Shown in pieces: positions 36,103-46,330 of a DNA stretch of 64,000 nucleotides. Numbering within the stretch: the first letter of the stretch is position 1; every line of letters starts with the position of its first letter. Origin of the DNA: Paracoccaceae bacterium (GTDB lineage: Bacteria; Pseudomonadota; Alphaproteobacteria; Rhodobacterales; Rhodobacteraceae); the NCBI GenBank assembly GCA_009773055.1, contig WOUW01000004.1, forward strand, positions 1 to 64,000. Direction: 5' to 3'. Position numbers and translations under genes: made by a program. The notes beneath the pieces were generated by a model. It was not told the DNA's origin. It was given only the letters and a program-made list of their open reading frames with translations, and ran no database searches.

Positions 36103-37482
36103 ATGGCCAAGACCGACTGGAAATCCGAAGCCAGGGCACTGAAGAAGAAAGTGCGCAAGCTGAAGGACACCTTGACCGCCGCCGCTGGCCCGATGGCGGA
36201 TGCGGTCTCCGATGCCGTCGGCGATGTGGTGGCAGCTGCAAAGAAGGCCTTGAAGCCGGTTTCGCCGCTGGCCCCTGCCAGTTTCCCGGTCCTGCCCGCG
36301 ATCAAGGGCGCAGAGTTTGCCGCCGTCGAAGCCGGGGTGCGCTATCAGCACCGCAAGGACGTGATGTTGGTGCGCCTTGCGCCCGGCACCGCGATGGCCG
36401 GGGTCTTTACCCGATCCTCCACCCGGTCGGGTTGCGTGCGCGACTGCCAGGCCAAGCTTGCGATGAAAGTGCCGGAAGGCGCGGGCGCGGCGATCATCGT
36501 GAACTCGGGCAACTCGAACGCCTTCACGGGCAAGGTCGGGGATGAAGCCGTGGCCGCCGTCACCGGTGCCGTGGCTTCGGCCCTGGGCATTCCGGCCAGC
36601 CGCGTGTTTTCCTCATCGACCGGAGTCATTGGTGAGCCGCTGCCATTCGACCGGATCACCGCAAAGGTGCCCGATCTGGTCGCAGCGCTGACCGAAGATG
36701 CCGTGGAAATGGCCGCCCAGGCGATCATGACCACCGACACGTTCCCGAAAGGCGCTGCTGCGACCGTGCAGGGCGAGGGCGGTTTGATCCACATCTCCGG
36801 CATCGCCAAGGGCTCGGGGATGATCGCGCCCGACATGGCGACGATGCTGGTCTACATCTTCACCGACGCCAAGATTGCCGCGCCCCAGTTGCAGAAGATG
36901 GTCTCGCGCTACGTGGATGCGACCTTCAACTCGATCACGGTGGATAGCGACACCTCGACCTCCGACACGCTTCTGATCGCCGCAACCGGGCAATCCCCGG
37001 CCGCCCCGTTGAAGGGCCCGGTCTTGAAGGCCTTCGAGACAGCGCTTCACGGCGTGATGCGCGACCTTGCGCTGCAAGTGGTGCGTGACGGCGAAGGTGC
37101 GACCAAACTGGTGGAGGTTCGTGTCACCGGCGCAGCAACCGATGAGGATGCGGCGAAGGTCGCCTTCGCCATCGCGAACTCGCCACTCGTGAAGACAGCC
37201 GTTGCGGGCCAGGACCCGAACTGGGGCCGCATCGTGGCCGCCGTCGGCAAATCCGGCGCAGCGGCAGACCGGGACAAGCTGACCATCCGCTTCGGCGACA
37301 TTCTCGTCGCGCGGAACGGCTGGCGGAACCCGGACTATCGGGAAGAGGACGGCGCGTCCTACATGCAGGCGCAGGAACTGGTCTTCGCCGTCGACCTCGG
37401 CCTCGGCAAATCGAAGCGGTCGGTCTGGACCTGCGACCTCACCTCCCGCTACATCGAGATCAACGCCGACTACCGCTCCTGA
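36103..37482 (+). CDS. argJ: Bifunctional ornithine acetyltransferase/N-acetylglutamate synthase ArgJ, with N-terminal extension
   Basis: Recycles the acetyl group in arginine synthesis (acetylornithine plus glutamate). The precursor cleaves itself into alpha and beta chains before a conserved Thr: here APDMATMLV with T247. Other family segments are VNSGNSNAFTG, FSSSTGVIGEPLP and GQDPNWGRIVAAVGKSGA. At 459 residues it is about 50 longer than usual: the normal start corresponds to SPLAPASFPVLP at residue 54, preceded by a Lys-rich, then Ala-rich helical segment (RALKKKVRKLKDTL, DAVGDVVAAAKKALKP). The ATG at 36103 follows GAAGGGGGA. An internal ATG at 36193 could give a shorter form. Confidence 0.93.
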   Translation: MAKTDWKSEARALKKKVRKLKDTLTAAAGPMADAVSDAVGDVVAAAKKALKPVSPLAPASFPVLPAIKGAEFAAVEAGVRYQHRKDVMLVRLAPGTAMAGVFTRSSTRSGCVRDCQAKLAMKVPEGAGAAIIVNSGNSNAFTGKVGDEAVAAVTGAVASALGIPASRVFSSSTGVIGEPLPFDRITAKVPDLVAALTEDAVEMAAQAIMTTDTFPKGAAATVQGEGGLIHISGIAKGSGMIAPDMATMLVYIFTDAKIAAPQLQKMVSRYVDATFNSITVDSDTSTSDTLLIAATGQSPAAPLKGPVLKAFETALHGVMRDLALQVVRDGEGATKLVEVRVTGAATDEDAAKVAFAIANSPLVKTAVAGQDPNWGRIVAAVGKSGAAADRDKLTIRFGDILVARNGWRNPDYREEDGASYMQAQELVFAVDLGLGKSKRSVWTCDLTSRYIEINADYRS

Positions 37483-37502
37483 TTTCTTCTGTTCCCAAAT
37501 AT

Positions 37503-37533
37503 CCCGGGGGGTCCGGGGGGCTGGACCCCCGGG
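37503..37533 (+). terminator. GC-rich hairpin after argJ
   Basis: CCCGGGGGGTCC, loop GGGGGGCT, GGACCCCCGGG: an 11-bp stem with one bulged G, 20 nt after the argJ stop and 20 nt before mutT. No T-run follows. The string beginning AAATATCCCGGGG recalls a GC-rich hairpin that I remember following many genes in Rhodobacteraceae; its copy number here cannot be counted beyond this one. Confidence 0.45.
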
Positions 37534-37553
37534 GGTCCTCACAAAGGCCCCTC

Positions 37554-37952
37554 ATGAAAATCGTCCTCGTCTCCGCCGCCGCCTTGATCGACCCCGACGG
37601 TCGCGTTCTTCTGGCCCAGCGGCCGGAAGGCAAGTCGCTCGCCGGTCTCTGGGAGTTTCCCGGCGGCAAGGTCGAACCCGGCGAGACGCCCGAAGCCGCG
37701 CTGATCCGCGAGCTGAAGGAAGAGCTCGACATCGACACCTGGGCCTCCTGCCTCGCGCCCCTGACCTTCGCAAGCCATGCTTACGACGACTTCCACCTGC
37801 TGATGCCGCTCTTTGCCTGCCGAAAGTGGCAGGGCACAGTTCGCGCGACCGAGGGTCAGAAGCTCGCCTGGGTCAGGCCGGGCAACCTGCGCGACTACCC
37901 GATGCCGCCTGCGGACCTGCCGCTGATCCCGATCCTGCGCGACTGGCTCTGA
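37554..37952 (+). CDS. mutT: 8-oxo-dGTP diphosphatase MutT (NUDIX)
   Basis: Removes oxidised dGTP from the nucleotide pool to prevent A:T to C:G transversions. The 132-residue protein carries the Nudix box at 38-60 (GKVEPGETPEAALIRELKEE) and the MutT-like WEFPGGK before it. Length and N-terminus (KIVLVSAAALIDPDGRVLLA) fit MutT rather than other Nudix enzymes. The neighbourhood secA/argJ/mutT is conserved in this group. It ends at a bidirectional terminator shared with infB. Confidence 0.9.
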   Translation: MKIVLVSAAALIDPDGRVLLAQRPEGKSLAGLWEFPGGKVEPGETPEAALIRELKEELDIDTWASCLAPLTFASHAYDDFHLLMPLFACRKWQGTVRATEGQKLAWVRPGNLRDYPMPPADLPLIPILRDWL

Positions 37953-37956
37953 ATGC

Positions 37957-37985
37957 GAAAACGCCGGACCACTGGCCCGGCGCAT
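37957..37985. terminator. Bidirectional terminator between mutT and infB
   Basis: CGCCGG (37962-37967) pairs with CCGGCG (37977-37982) around a 9-nt loop. On the plus strand it is followed by CATTTCTT; on the minus strand by TTTT (plus-strand A at 37958-37961). The flanks ATGCG/CGCAT can extend the stem. Placed 5-10 nt after mutT and about 85 nt beyond infB, it can stop both transcripts. Confidence 0.6.
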
Positions 37986-38042
37986 TTCTTAACATTTCCT
38001 GAACATCCACACCCAACCCATTGAAAGGATTGGGCTCGGAAA

Positions 38043-38062
38043 GCTGCCCACGCGCGGGCAGC
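38043..38062 (-). terminator. Hairpin behind infB
   Basis: GCTGCCC, loop ACGCGC, GGGCAGC: a 7-bp stem 4 nt after the infB stop (minus strand), followed by CTTTCC. The T-run is poor, so it probably acts with the stronger terminator at 37957-37985. Confidence 0.45.
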
Positions 38063-38066
38063 CGGA

Positions 38067-40652
38067 TCAGGCCAGCGTGCGCTGCACCTCTTCCCGCTCG
38101 AAGATCTCGATGACATCGTTCGGACGGATGTCCTCGTAGTTCTCGAAGGCCATGCCGCATTCCTGGCCCGAGATGACTTCCTTCACCTCGTCCTTGAACC
38201 GCTTCAGCGTCTTCAGCGTGCCCTCGTGGATCACCACGTTGTCCCGCAGCAGGCGAACCCCGGCCGACCGGCGCGCGACGCCCTCGGTAACGAGGCAACC
38301 CGCAACCTTGCCGACGTTCGACACCTTGAAGACCTCCAGGATCTTCGCGTAGCCGATGAAGGTCTCTCGCACCTCGGCCTTGAGAAGGCCCGACGCGGCG
38401 GCTTTGATGTCGTCCACCAGGTCGTATATGATCGAGTAGTAGCGCAGCTCCACACCCTTCTGGGTCGCCGAAGCCCGCGCCGTCGCGTTGGCACGGACGT
38501 TGAAGCCGATGATCGGGGCCTTGGACGCCTCGGCCAGCGCGACGTCGGTATCGGTGATCGCCCCGACCCCCGAATGCAGCACGCGAACGCGGACTTCGTC
38601 GTTCCCGATCTTCTCCATCGCCTGAACGATGGCTTCGGCAGAACCCTGGACGTCAGCCTTGATCAGGATCGGCAGTTCCGCGACCGACTGGTCCGCCTTG
38701 GCCTTGGCCATCAGCTGTTCCAGCGTGGTCGCAGCACCCGCCGCGGCGCGCTTGTCCTTGGCGGTCTTGATCCGGTAATCCGCAATCTCGCGCGCCTGGG
38801 CTTCGGTTTCCACCACGTTCAGCGTGTCACCGGCTGACGGCGTTCCCGACAGGCCCAGCACCTCGACCGGAACCGACGGGCCGGCTTCCGCCACCGTCTC
38901 GCCCTGGTCGTTGATCAGCGCACGGACCTTGCCCCACTGCTCGCCGACGACGAAGATGTCGCCCTTGCGCAGGGTGCCGTTCTGGACCAGCACCGTCGCG
39001 ACCGGACCCCGGCCCACGTCAAGCTTGGCTTCGATCACGGCCCCGCTTGCCGCCCGGTTCGGGTTGGCCCGCAGTTCCAGCAGTTCAGCCTGCAGCGCGA
39101 TGGCCTCCAGCAGGTCGTCAAGCCCGAGGCCAGTCTTGGCCGAAACTTCAACGTCCTGCACTTCGCCAGACATGGCTTCGACCACGATTTCGTGCTGCAG
39201 AAGGTCGGTGCGGACCTTTTGCGGGTTCGCCTCATGCTTGTCGATCTTGTTGATCGCCACGATCATCGGCACCTTGGCGGCCTTGGCATGGTTGATCGCT
39301 TCGATCGTCTGCGGCATCACGGCGTCATCTGCCGCGACCACCAGCACCACGATATCCGTCACCTGAGCTCCGCGCGAACGCATCGAGGTGAAGGCCGCGT
39401 GGCCGGGGGTGTCGAGGAAGGTAACCAGCTGGCCATTCGGCGTCTTCACCTGATAGGCGCCGATATGCTGGGTGATCCCGCCGGCTTCGCCCGAAACGAC
39501 GCTGGTCTTGCGGATCGCGTCCAGAAGCGAGGTCTTGCCGTGGTCGACGTGGCCCATGATCGTGACGATCGCCGGGCGCGCAATCAGGGTATCGTCAGAG
39601 TCCTTGACGGTGTCGATGACCTGCTCCACGTCGGCATCGGAAACGCGGACGGCCTTGTGGCCGAATTCCTCGATCACCAGTTCGGCGGTATCGGCGTCGA
39701 TGGCCTGGTTCATCGTGACCATCATGCCCATCTTCATCAGGCTCTTGACCACGTCGGCGGCGCGTTCAGCCATCCGGTTGGCAAGTTCCGAGACGACGAT
39801 GGTTTCCGGCAGCTGCACATCGCGCACCTGCTTTTCGGCCTTCTGCCCCAGACCCAGCGCCTTGGCGCGGGCTTTTTCCTGCTTGCGCTTGATCGCGGCG
39901 AGGCTGCGCTGACGGCCACCTTCACCCGCGATTGCATCGCTGAGTGTGAGCTTGCCCGAACGACGGCCCTCGTCGCCGGTCCCACGCTTTGCGCCACGGT
40001 CGCCACGGTCGTCCTTTTCGCGGTCGGTCTTGCGCGGTGAGAGACCGGGCTTGGCCGAAGCCGGGCCGCGTGCGTCTTCGGTCGCCGCCGGAGCCGCCGG
40101 TGCCGCGCGCTCGGCCGGTTTGGCCGCTGCAGGCGGCGGCGTGGTCGAGCGGGCACGCGTGCCAAGAACATCGGCCTTGCGGGCTTCGGCAGCAGCGATC
40201 TTGGCAGCAGCCTCGGCCTTGGCAGCGCGATCCTCTTCCTCGGCCTTCAGGCGGAGGGCTTCGACGCGCTCGCGATCCTCCCGCTCTTTCGCTTCGATCT
40301 CGGCACGGCGAAGGGCGCGGTCTTCCTCGCGGACTTTGTCTTCCTCGGCACGACGGGCAGTATCTTCGGCCTCACGCGCCTTGGCAGCGCGAAGGGCAGT
40401 CAGACGACGCTCCATTTCGGCGTCGGAGATGCCCGCAGGCCGCTTCGACGGATCACCGTAGTTCGTGGGCGCAGCCGACTGGCCCGCGCCAGGCGTGCCT
40501 GGCTTCGGGGCGGCAGTGGGAACCACCACGCGCTTGCGCTTCGTTTCGACCACGACGCTCTTGGTCCGGCCATGGCTGAAGCTTTGCTTCACCTGTCCGG
40601 AACGGGGGGCGCCCCCGAGGCCAAGAGGTTTCTTGCCGTCTGTATCGCTCAT
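38067..40652 (-). CDS. infB: Translation initiation factor IF-2
   Basis: GTPase that brings fMet-tRNA to the 30S subunit. The 861-residue protein has a long, charged Lys/Glu/Ala/Arg-rich N-terminal region (about 75-280, e.g. [20 protein letters not shown]), the G domain with G1 GHVDHGKT (367-374), G3 DTPGHAAF and G4 NKID, then the beta-barrel and tRNA-binding domains ending [11 protein letters not shown]. The ATG at 40652 begins [13 protein letters not shown], the usual alphaproteobacterial start. It is the last gene of rimP-nusA-ylxR-infB; 5 nt separate it from ylxR. Confidence 0.97.
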   Translation of the reverse strand: MSDTDGKKPLGLGGAPRSGQVKQSFSHGRTKSVVVETKRKRVVVPTAAPKPGTPGAGQSAAPTNYGDPSKRPAGISDAEMERRLTALRAAKAREAEDTARRAEEDKVREEDRALRRAEIEAKEREDRERVEALRLKAEEEDRAAKAEAAAKIAAAEARKADVLGTRARSTTPPPAAAKPAERAAPAAPAATEDARGPASAKPGLSPRKTDREKDDRGDRGAKRGTGDEGRRSGKLTLSDAIAGEGGRQRSLAAIKRKQEKARAKALGLGQKAEKQVRDVQLPETIVVSELANRMAERAADVVKSLMKMGMMVTMNQAIDADTAELVIEEFGHKAVRVSDADVEQVIDTVKDSDDTLIARPAIVTIMGHVDHGKTSLLDAIRKTSVVSGEAGGITQHIGAYQVKTPNGQLVTFLDTPGHAAFTSMRSRGAQVTDIVVLVVAADDAVMPQTIEAINHAKAAKVPMIVAINKIDKHEANPQKVRTDLLQHEIVVEAMSGEVQDVEVSAKTGLGLDDLLEAIALQAELLELRANPNRAASGAVIEAKLDVGRGPVATVLVQNGTLRKGDIFVVGEQWGKVRALINDQGETVAEAGPSVPVEVLGLSGTPSAGDTLNVVETEAQAREIADYRIKTAKDKRAAAGAATTLEQLMAKAKADQSVAELPILIKADVQGSAEAIVQAMEKIGNDEVRVRVLHSGVGAITDTDVALAEASKAPIIGFNVRANATARASATQKGVELRYYSIIYDLVDDIKAAASGLLKAEVRETFIGYAKILEVFKVSNVGKVAGCLVTEGVARRSAGVRLLRDNVVIHEGTLKTLKRFKDEVKEVISGQECGMAFENYEDIRPNDVIEIFEREEVQRTLA

Positions 40653-40657
40653 GCGTC

Positions 40658-41305
40658 CTACGTATCCTTCATGGCGGTCTCGCCGCCGTCATCCCCGCCC
40701 GCCCGCGTTGGCAGATGCCCACGCAGACCGGCGAGTTTTGCCGCTTCCTCTACAACACGAGTTCTGAGTCCACCAGCGGCAAGCGCGGCGTGTATCGCAC
40801 GTTCGCGCCCAAATGCCAAACCGATTTCCCCAGCCGAAAGGCAGCCGATAAAGCCGCGTTCGCCATCCGGCGCGTGCAGCTTGGTCTTGCCCCGTTCCGA
40901 CCCGTCGCTGGCCTGGATCAGCGTCACCGCCGTTCCCTTGACCAACCAGTCCTTCACCTTCTCATAGCCGGTGACGGCGTCTCCCGCCTTGCGCGCCATC
41001 GACAGAAGCTCGATGGTGCGCTGCAGAACCAGCGTCTCGACCAGATCGGTCAAGCCTTCCGGCACCTTCACCGGCTGTCGGGCAGCGCGAGAGAACAGAT
41101 TCTTCTTCGCCGCCTTTTCGATCGCTGCCCGGTCAGCCGAGACGTAGACGCCCCTACCGGGCAATTTGCCCATGACGTCGGGGACAATCTGTCCGTCAGG
41201 ACCGACGCAAAAGCGGATAAGCCCCGCCTTTGGCTGGCCTTCCCCGGTCGCAATGCACTTGCGTTCCGGATCGTCCCTGTCCTTTTCCCGGCCGCCGCGC
41301 GTCAT
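40658..41305 (-). CDS. YlxR-like RNA-binding protein (DUF448) with L7Ae-like domain
   Basis: A small RNA-binding protein that accompanies nusA and infB in many bacteria. The 215 residues have the YlxR domain (about 10-90; [40 protein letters not shown]) followed by an L7Ae/YlxQ-like domain (about 105-205; [36 protein letters not shown]). The ATG at 41305 is used; GTG at 41314 is possible, and anything longer would run into nusA. Role in translation or ribosome assembly is assumed from context. Confidence 0.85.
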   Translation of the reverse strand: MTRGGREKDRDDPERKCIATGEGQPKAGLIRFCVGPDGQIVPDVMGKLPGRGVYVSADRAAIEKAAKKNLFSRAARQPVKVPEGLTDLVETLVLQRTIELLSMARKAGDAVTGYEKVKDWLVKGTAVTLIQASDGSERGKTKLHAPDGERGFIGCLSAGEIGLAFGRERAIHAALAAGGLRTRVVEEAAKLAGLRGHLPTRAGGDDGGETAMKDT

Positions 41306-41328
41306 GCGCGTAACCCCGAGGCCTGAGA

Positions 41329-42939
41329 TCAGGCCTCGGCCTCCACGTCCTCGGCAGCTTCTTCTTCCGGCTGCTCCAGTTCCGTCGGGTCGACCCAACC
41401 CAGCATCACGCGGGCGGTCATCACCAGGGTTTGCGCCTCTTCCAGCGACATGTCGAACTTTTCGAGGACCCCTTCGTCCTTCTTGCGTTGGCCATTCTCG
41501 GTCGTCCAACCGCCGGCCAGTTCCCAGTCGGCGCAGGTGGCGAAGTCTTCCAGCGTCTTGATGCCGTCGTGGGCCAGCGCTTCCAGCATCTGGGGCGTCA
41601 GGCCCTCGAAGTTCACCAGGCTGTCCTCGACCCCCAGAGCACGGGCATTTTCCATCGCCTTGGCATTGGCCGCTTCCAGATAATCGCGGGCGCGGGCCTG
41701 CAGTTCGCCTGCGGTGCCTTCGTCGAAGCCGTCGATCGACAGAAGTTCGTCCAGATCAACATAGGCGACTTCTTCGAGGTTGGTGAAGCCTTCGGCAACC
41801 AGAAGCTGGGCCATCATCTCGTCAACGTCGAGCGATTCCATGAACAGCTTGGTGCGTTCTGCGAATTCGGCCTGGCGACGCTGCGATTCTTCGGCTTCGG
41901 TCAGGATGTCGATGTCGAGCGCTGTCAGCTGGCTGGCAAGACGCACGTTCTGGCCACGACGGCCAATGGCCAGCGACAGCTGTTCATCCGGCACCACGAC
42001 TTCGATCTTCCCGGCCTCTTCGTCGAACACGACCTTCGAGACTTCGGCAGGCTGCAGCGCGTTCACAAGGAAGGTCGCGATGTCCTGGTTCCACGGGATG
42101 ATGTCGATCTTTTCGCCCTGCAGTTCGTTCACCACTGCCTGCACGCGGCTGCCGCGCATGCCGACGCAGGCGCCGACGGGGTCGATAGAGTTGTCATAGC
42201 TGATGACGGCAATCTTGGCGCGGCTACCCGGGTCGCGGGCGACGGCCTTGATCTCGATGATGCCGTCATAGATTTCTGGCACTTCCATCTTGAACAGTTC
42301 GGCCATGAACTGCGGGTCGGTGCGCGACAGGAAGACCTGCGGGCCGCGCGCTTCACGCCGGACGTCCTTGATGTAGCAGCGGATGCGGTCGCCGATGCGG
42401 TAGGCTTCGCGGCCGATCTTTTCGTTCCGGCGCAGGATGCCTTCGCCGCGCCCGATGTCGACGATGACGTTGCCGTATTCCTCGCGCTTGACGGCGCCGT
42501 TGATGATCGTGCCTTTGCGGTCCTTGAATTCCTCGAACTGGCGATCACGCTCGGCTTCGCGAACCTTCTGCAGGATCACTTGCTTTGCCGATTGCGCGGC
42601 GATCCGGCCGAGGTCGACGGGGGGCACTTCGTCCACGATCTCGTCGCCAAGTTGCGGGTCAGCCAGCCAGGTCTTTGCCTGCTTCACCGTTACCTGAGCG
42701 TGGTGGTTTTCCACGGCCTCATCTTCCACCACCGTGCGGACGCGGGTGAAGGACGCGCGGCCGGTCTTGCGGTCGATCTTGACGCGGATGTCCATTTCCG
42801 CGCCGTAGCGCGACTTGGCGGCCCGGGCCAAGCTGTCCTCCATCGCCTGGATCACCAGATCCGGGTCGATCATCTTTTCGCGCGCCACGGCTTCGGCAGT
42901 CTGCAGAAGCTCCAGCTGGTTGGCGGATGTGATTGCCAT
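41329..42939 (-). CDS. nusA: Transcription termination/antitermination factor NusA
   Basis: Binds RNA polymerase and modulates pausing, termination and antitermination. The 536 residues show the N-terminal polymerase-binding domain (1-125, [20 protein letters not shown]), S1 (about 130-200), KH1 (about 230-275; [16 protein letters not shown]), KH2 ([19 protein letters not shown]) and two C-terminal helix-hairpin repeats (about 360-500) ending in an acidic tail. It follows rimP by 12 nt. NusA is known to control its own operon in E. coli, which fits the leader terminator before rimP. Confidence 0.96.
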   Translation of the reverse strand: MAITSANQLELLQTAEAVAREKMIDPDLVIQAMEDSLARAAKSRYGAEMDIRVKIDRKTGRASFTRVRTVVEDEAVENHHAQVTVKQAKTWLADPQLGDEIVDEVPPVDLGRIAAQSAKQVILQKVREAERDRQFEEFKDRKGTIINGAVKREEYGNVIVDIGRGEGILRRNEKIGREAYRIGDRIRCYIKDVRREARGPQVFLSRTDPQFMAELFKMEVPEIYDGIIEIKAVARDPGSRAKIAVISYDNSIDPVGACVGMRGSRVQAVVNELQGEKIDIIPWNQDIATFLVNALQPAEVSKVVFDEEAGKIEVVVPDEQLSLAIGRRGQNVRLASQLTALDIDILTEAEESQRRQAEFAERTKLFMESLDVDEMMAQLLVAEGFTNLEEVAYVDLDELLSIDGFDEGTAGELQARARDYLEAANAKAMENARALGVEDSLVNFEGLTPQMLEALAHDGIKTLEDFATCADWELAGGWTTENGQRKKDEGVLEKFDMSLEEAQTLVMTARVMLGWVDPTELEQPEEEAAEDVEAEA

Positions 42940-42951
42940 GGGCGTTTCTCC

Positions 42952-43557
42952 CTAGTGTTTCGTCTCGGGGGCGGGCTCGTCGTCCTCGTCCCCGTCAATT
43001 TCTTCGATCTCGTCGAACTGGCCATCGGTGGGCTCGGCCACCTTCTTCTGGCGCAGCATTTCGGCGATCAGCTCTTCGGTCAGGATCAGCTTGGCGTCGG
43101 ACAGCCAGTCGAACTTGAGCCCGATGGTCACTTCCTCGCCATCCTCATCGAGAGTGATCAGAACTTCATCGCCCTCGACCCCTGCCAGCCCGCCCTTGAA
43201 GCGGCGGCGGCCGTCGATCAGCTCGGTCGTCTCGACCCGGGCTTCCCAGCCCTTCCACATCTCGAAATCCTTCAGCCGGGTCAGCGGCCGGTCGATGCCG
43301 GGAGAGGAGACTTCAAGGACGTAGTTGTCTTCCAGCGGGTCCTCGACGTCCAGGACAGCGGAAACGGCAGTCGAGATGTCACCGCATTCATCGACGCCAA
43401 TCCCGCCATCAGGCCGGTCAGCCATGATCTGAAGGATGCGCGTCTTGCCGCCCATCAGGCGAATGCGGACCAGTTCGAACCCCAGCCCTTCGATCACCGG
43501 GCCGACGATGTCGGCAAGGCGGCGGTCGATGGCAGTTTTCGCAATCAGATCGGACAT
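42952..43557 (-). CDS. rimP: Ribosome maturation factor RimP
   Basis: Needed for 30S subunit maturation. The 201-residue protein has the RimP N-domain (residues 8-85; [40 protein letters not shown]) and the C-domain ([35 protein letters not shown]). A C-terminal acidic extension ([14 protein letters not shown]) makes it longer than E. coli RimP (about 150). It is the first gene of the operon. Only a weak TGGA precedes the ATG, directly behind a terminator hairpin. Confidence 0.93.
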   Translation of the reverse strand: MSDLIAKTAIDRRLADIVGPVIEGLGFELVRIRLMGGKTRILQIMADRPDGGIGVDECGDISTAVSAVLDVEDPLEDNYVLEVSSPGIDRPLTRLKDFEMWKGWEARVETTELIDGRRRFKGGLAGVEGDEVLITLDEDGEEVTIGLKFDWLSDAKLILTEELIAEMLRQKKVAEPTDGQFDEIEEIDGDEDDEPAPETKH

Positions 43558-43571
43558 GGCATTCCAGAAAC

Positions 43572-43596
43572 AAAAAGGCGGACCCAGCGGCCCGCC
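43572..43596 (-). terminator. Leader terminator (attenuator) of rimP-nusA-infB
   Basis: In the minus-strand leader an 8-bp stem GGCGGGCC / GGGTCCGCC-type (one G-U, loop GCTG) is followed at once by five T residues, 14 nt before the rimP start. It is downstream of the predicted promoter, so most transcripts would meet a terminator before the first gene. That arrangement suggests attenuation, plausibly by NusA itself. Confidence 0.7.
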
Positions 43597-43646
43597 CGTG
43601 ACTTTCGGTAGCTTCAGGTTTGGACCCGGAAGCAGCTGTTGAAGCG

Positions 43647-43675
43647 CATATAGGACGACGCGCCCGAGTCTGCAA
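43647..43675 (-). promoter_or_regulatory. Promoter of rimP-nusA-ylxR-infB
   Basis: On the minus strand TTGCAG (43675-43670), 17 nt, TATATG (43652-43647). Both boxes and the spacing are good, and the context CCTATATG also resembles the RpoH type seen at dnaK. It lies between the methyltransferase gene and rimP and gives a leader of about 80 nt. Confidence 0.6.
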
Positions 43676-43684
43676 GCGAAAGCG

Positions 43685-44311
43685 TCAGAGTTTGCGGAAC
43701 ACCATCACCAGCCCGCGGTCGTCCTTGTGCGGATGCTCGGCCCCCTCGTAGATCGGGATGTCGCGCCAGGCGACGGGGCTGATCTTGCCATGGGCAACCA
43801 TGCGCGCCAGTTCCGAGCCGAAGCCCGCCCCATCCAGCACCGGGCCGATCGTGCCGCAGGCGAAGACCGCGCCGGATCGGGTGATGCGGAGGAGTTCCGG
43901 GAAACACACCGGCCCGACATGGCCGTGGGTGAAGGTGCCGCAGCTGATCACCGCGTCATAGCTTTCGTCGGGGATATCGAGGGTCTTGGTCAGATCGCCC
44001 AGCATCAGAGTGCGGTACAGACCCTTGGGACGGGCGATGTCCAGCATCTCGGGCGTGATGTCCAGCGCGTCAACCGTCAGCCCGCGCAGGTTTTCGGCCA
44101 CGAGGCCGGTGCCAGCGCCGATGTCGAGGATTTCCGCGTCGGGAGTGACTTCGCCTTTCAGGATCGCCGCGATCTCGCGCGGGGCAATGTAGCCCCATGC
44201 CGCGCCGAAACCTGCGTCATAGGTGGGTGCCCAATCGCCATACATGCGGCGCGCTTCGTCCGGTCCGTTGATCTGGTAGGCTTCTTCAAGGTCGTAGTTG
44301 GTGTCGGTCAT
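43685..44311 (-). CDS. Class I SAM-dependent methyltransferase
   Basis: The 208-residue protein has motif [16 protein letters not shown] (about 62-76), [12 protein letters not shown] (motif II region) and [17 protein letters not shown]. The N-terminus [17 protein letters not shown] resembles the Williams-Beuren-type/UbiE-like small-molecule methyltransferases. The substrate is unknown. TGGAGA precedes its ATG. It is transcribed towards rimP but ends before that operon's promoter, and is divergent from tamA. Confidence 0.8.
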   Translation of the reverse strand: MTDTNYDLEEAYQINGPDEARRMYGDWAPTYDAGFGAAWGYIAPREIAAILKGEVTPDAEILDIGAGTGLVAENLRGLTVDALDITPEMLDIARPKGLYRTLMLGDLTKTLDIPDESYDAVISCGTFTHGHVGPVCFPELLRITRSGAVFACGTIGPVLDGAGFGSELARMVAHGKISPVAWRDIPIYEGAEHPHKDDRGLVMVFRKL

Positions 44312-44494
44312 GGCAGGAATCTCCAGTTCTTCGGAAGCCTTGCCACGACCCTGTCACAACGGGATGACGGGCTATCTTGTGCCGCTACGAAGCCGACTTG
44401 GAACCGTCAGGGCGGTTCACAAGTTTGCCCACGCGCCGCGCCCTTGGTTGCCCGCGTAGAGACAAGCTGCGATAGTGCAGGAAAAGTGCTGCAG

Positions 44495-46330
44495 ATGAGG
44501 TTTGTCTACATGGCCGCCGGTCCGGAAAAGCTGAATGTCCGGGCGCTTGTCGCGGCTGTGATCATCGCCTTGGGCGCCGCACCGGCGCAGGCGCTGGACC
44601 GGTTTGACATCGTGGTCGCGGGTGGGTCCGAATACCTGACAAAGGCGGTGCGCGAGGCCTCGATGATCCGGTCGCTGCAGGCGCAGGGGCAGACCGATCC
44701 GCAGGATCTGCTGGCAGCCGCACGGTCCGACTATGCGCGGATTCTGGCGGCACTTTATGCCAAGGGCTACTATTCGGTCGACATCCGCATCCGTATCGAC
44801 GGGCGCGAAGCCGCGGCAATTCCGGCGCTGGAAGCTCCCCGCGCGATGTCCGCCATCCGTGTCGATGTCGACCCCGGCCCGGCGTTCCGCTTTGGTCAGG
44901 CACAGGTGGCGCCTTTGGCAAATGGGACCGAACTGCCTGCAGGCTTTCGGCGTGGCGCCGTGGCCGAAAGTGGTGCCGTGCGGTCTGCGGTGAACGTGGC
45001 AATTTCTGCTTGGCGCGAGGCAGGTCATGCCAAGGCCTTTGTCGCAGCCGACGAAGTGCTGGCAGATCACGCGGCGCAGCGAATCGATGCCGATGTGCGG
45101 CTGGACCCGGGGCCGCGCCTGCGTTTTGGCCGGATGGAGATCGTGGGGGCCGAGCGGATGCGCGAACGCCGCATTCGCAAGATCGCCGGGCTCCCCGAGG
45201 GTGAGACCTTCAGTGAAACGGAATTGCGCCGGGCGGAAACACGGCTGCGGCGGACTGGCATCTTCGCCTCGGTTGCGCTGACCGAAGACGACGCGATCAC
45301 CGCGCCGGACCTTCTGGGCACGACGGCAACGGTGGTCGAACAGAAACCAAGGCGCTACTCGCTCGGGGTCGAGGTCGCAAGCCTGGATGGCGTTTCGCTG
45401 TCGGCAGAATGGCTGCACCGCAACCTTTTGGGCGGCGGGGAACGGCTGGGCGTGAAGGGGGATGTCACCAATATCGGGTCGGGTCAAAGCGGCATCGACT
45501 ATGGGCTGGAGGTGACGCTGGACCGGCCAGCAACGCTTTCGCCCGACACCACAGCGGGACTGATCCTCAGCTACTCGCATGAAGACGAGATCGACTACAC
45601 GCTGGATACGTTCAGCTTTGGTTTACGCTTCAGCCATGTGTTTTCCGAACAGCTGACCGCACGGGTCGGGCTGACCTATGACTATCAGGACGGCCGCGAT
45701 CCCGGCGGGGCCTTCACCTTCCGCAACCTGTCGCTGCCTATCGGCGCGACCTGGGACAGGCGCGACGTCGCGAACAACCCGACCACGGGCTTCTATCTGG
45801 ACGCAACCGCCAAACCCTTTGCCGGTTTCGGGACCACTGGCTCGGGCCTGCGGACGACGGTAGATGCCCGGGGCTTCCGCAGTGTGGGAGCGCCCGGTCG
45901 ACTGGTCTTTGCTGCGCGGGTGCAAGCGGGGGCGGTGCTGGGCTCGGGCCTGCTGGAAACACCGCGTGACGATCTCTTCCTGTCGGGCGGTGGCGGCACC
46001 GTGCGGGGGCAGCCCTATCGGTCGCTGGGCGTCGCAGTAACGCGCGGCTTTGGTCCGCAGTTCCTGATCGGCGGCAGGTATTTCCTGGCCGGGTCGCTGG
46101 AATTGCGCGCCAAGGTCAGTGACAAGCTGGGCGTGGTGGGGTTCGTCGACTGGGGCAGCATAGGGATCGACGGGTTCAGCGGGGCCTTGACGGATAGCCA
46201 TGCCGGTGCGGGGCTGGGGTTGCGCTATGACACGGGCCTTGGCCCGATCCGGTTTGACGTGGCCGCGCCAATCAGCGGCACGACCGGCAACGGGGTGCAG
46301 TTCTACGTCGGCCTCGGGCAGTCGTTCTGA
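44495..46330 (+). CDS. tamA: TamA-like Omp85 outer-membrane protein
   Basis: Outer-membrane partner of TamB in assembly of outer-membrane proteins and lipid homeostasis. The 611 residues start with a signal peptide (LVAAVIIALGAAPAQA), followed by POTRA-like repeats (about 40-280; ILAALYAKGYYSVDIRIRI, RIRKIAGLPEGETFSETELR) and an Omp85 barrel (about 300-611) with AEWLHRNLLGGGERLGVKG and the C-terminal IRFDVAAPISGTTGNGVQFY ending in Phe. Starts at 44495 or at 44510, which has the better GAGG spacing. A 6-bp inverted repeat GAACCG/CGGTTC lies at 44401-44418. TamB follows with a one-base TGATG overlap. Confidence 0.9.
   Translation: MRFVYMAAGPEKLNVRALVAAVIIALGAAPAQALDRFDIVVAGGSEYLTKAVREASMIRSLQAQGQTDPQDLLAAARSDYARILAALYAKGYYSVDIRIRIDGREAAAIPALEAPRAMSAIRVDVDPGPAFRFGQAQVAPLANGTELPAGFRRGAVAESGAVRSAVNVAISAWREAGHAKAFVAADEVLADHAAQRIDADVRLDPGPRLRFGRMEIVGAERMRERRIRKIAGLPEGETFSETELRRAETRLRRTGIFASVALTEDDAITAPDLLGTTATVVEQKPRRYSLGVEVASLDGVSLSAEWLHRNLLGGGERLGVKGDVTNIGSGQSGIDYGLEVTLDRPATLSPDTTAGLILSYSHEDEIDYTLDTFSFGLRFSHVFSEQLTARVGLTYDYQDGRDPGGAFTFRNLSLPIGATWDRRDVANNPTTGFYLDATAKPFAGFGTTGSGLRTTVDARGFRSVGAPGRLVFAARVQAGAVLGSGLLETPRDDLFLSGGGGTVRGQPYRSLGVAVTRGFGPQFLIGGRYFLAGSLELRAKVSDKLGVVGFVDWGSIGIDGFSGALTDSHAGAGLGLRYDTGLGPIRFDVAAPISGTTGNGVQFYVGLGQSF

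Noticed and set aside
41431-43611. 726-codon open frame opposite nusA and rimP
   Set aside because: A shadow of two conserved genes on the other strand; composition is the reverse-codon type rich in Val, Leu, His and Gly.
43600-43684. tRNA upstream of rimP, as metY in E. coli
   Set aside because: No cloverleaf or T-loop sequence is visible in this stretch.
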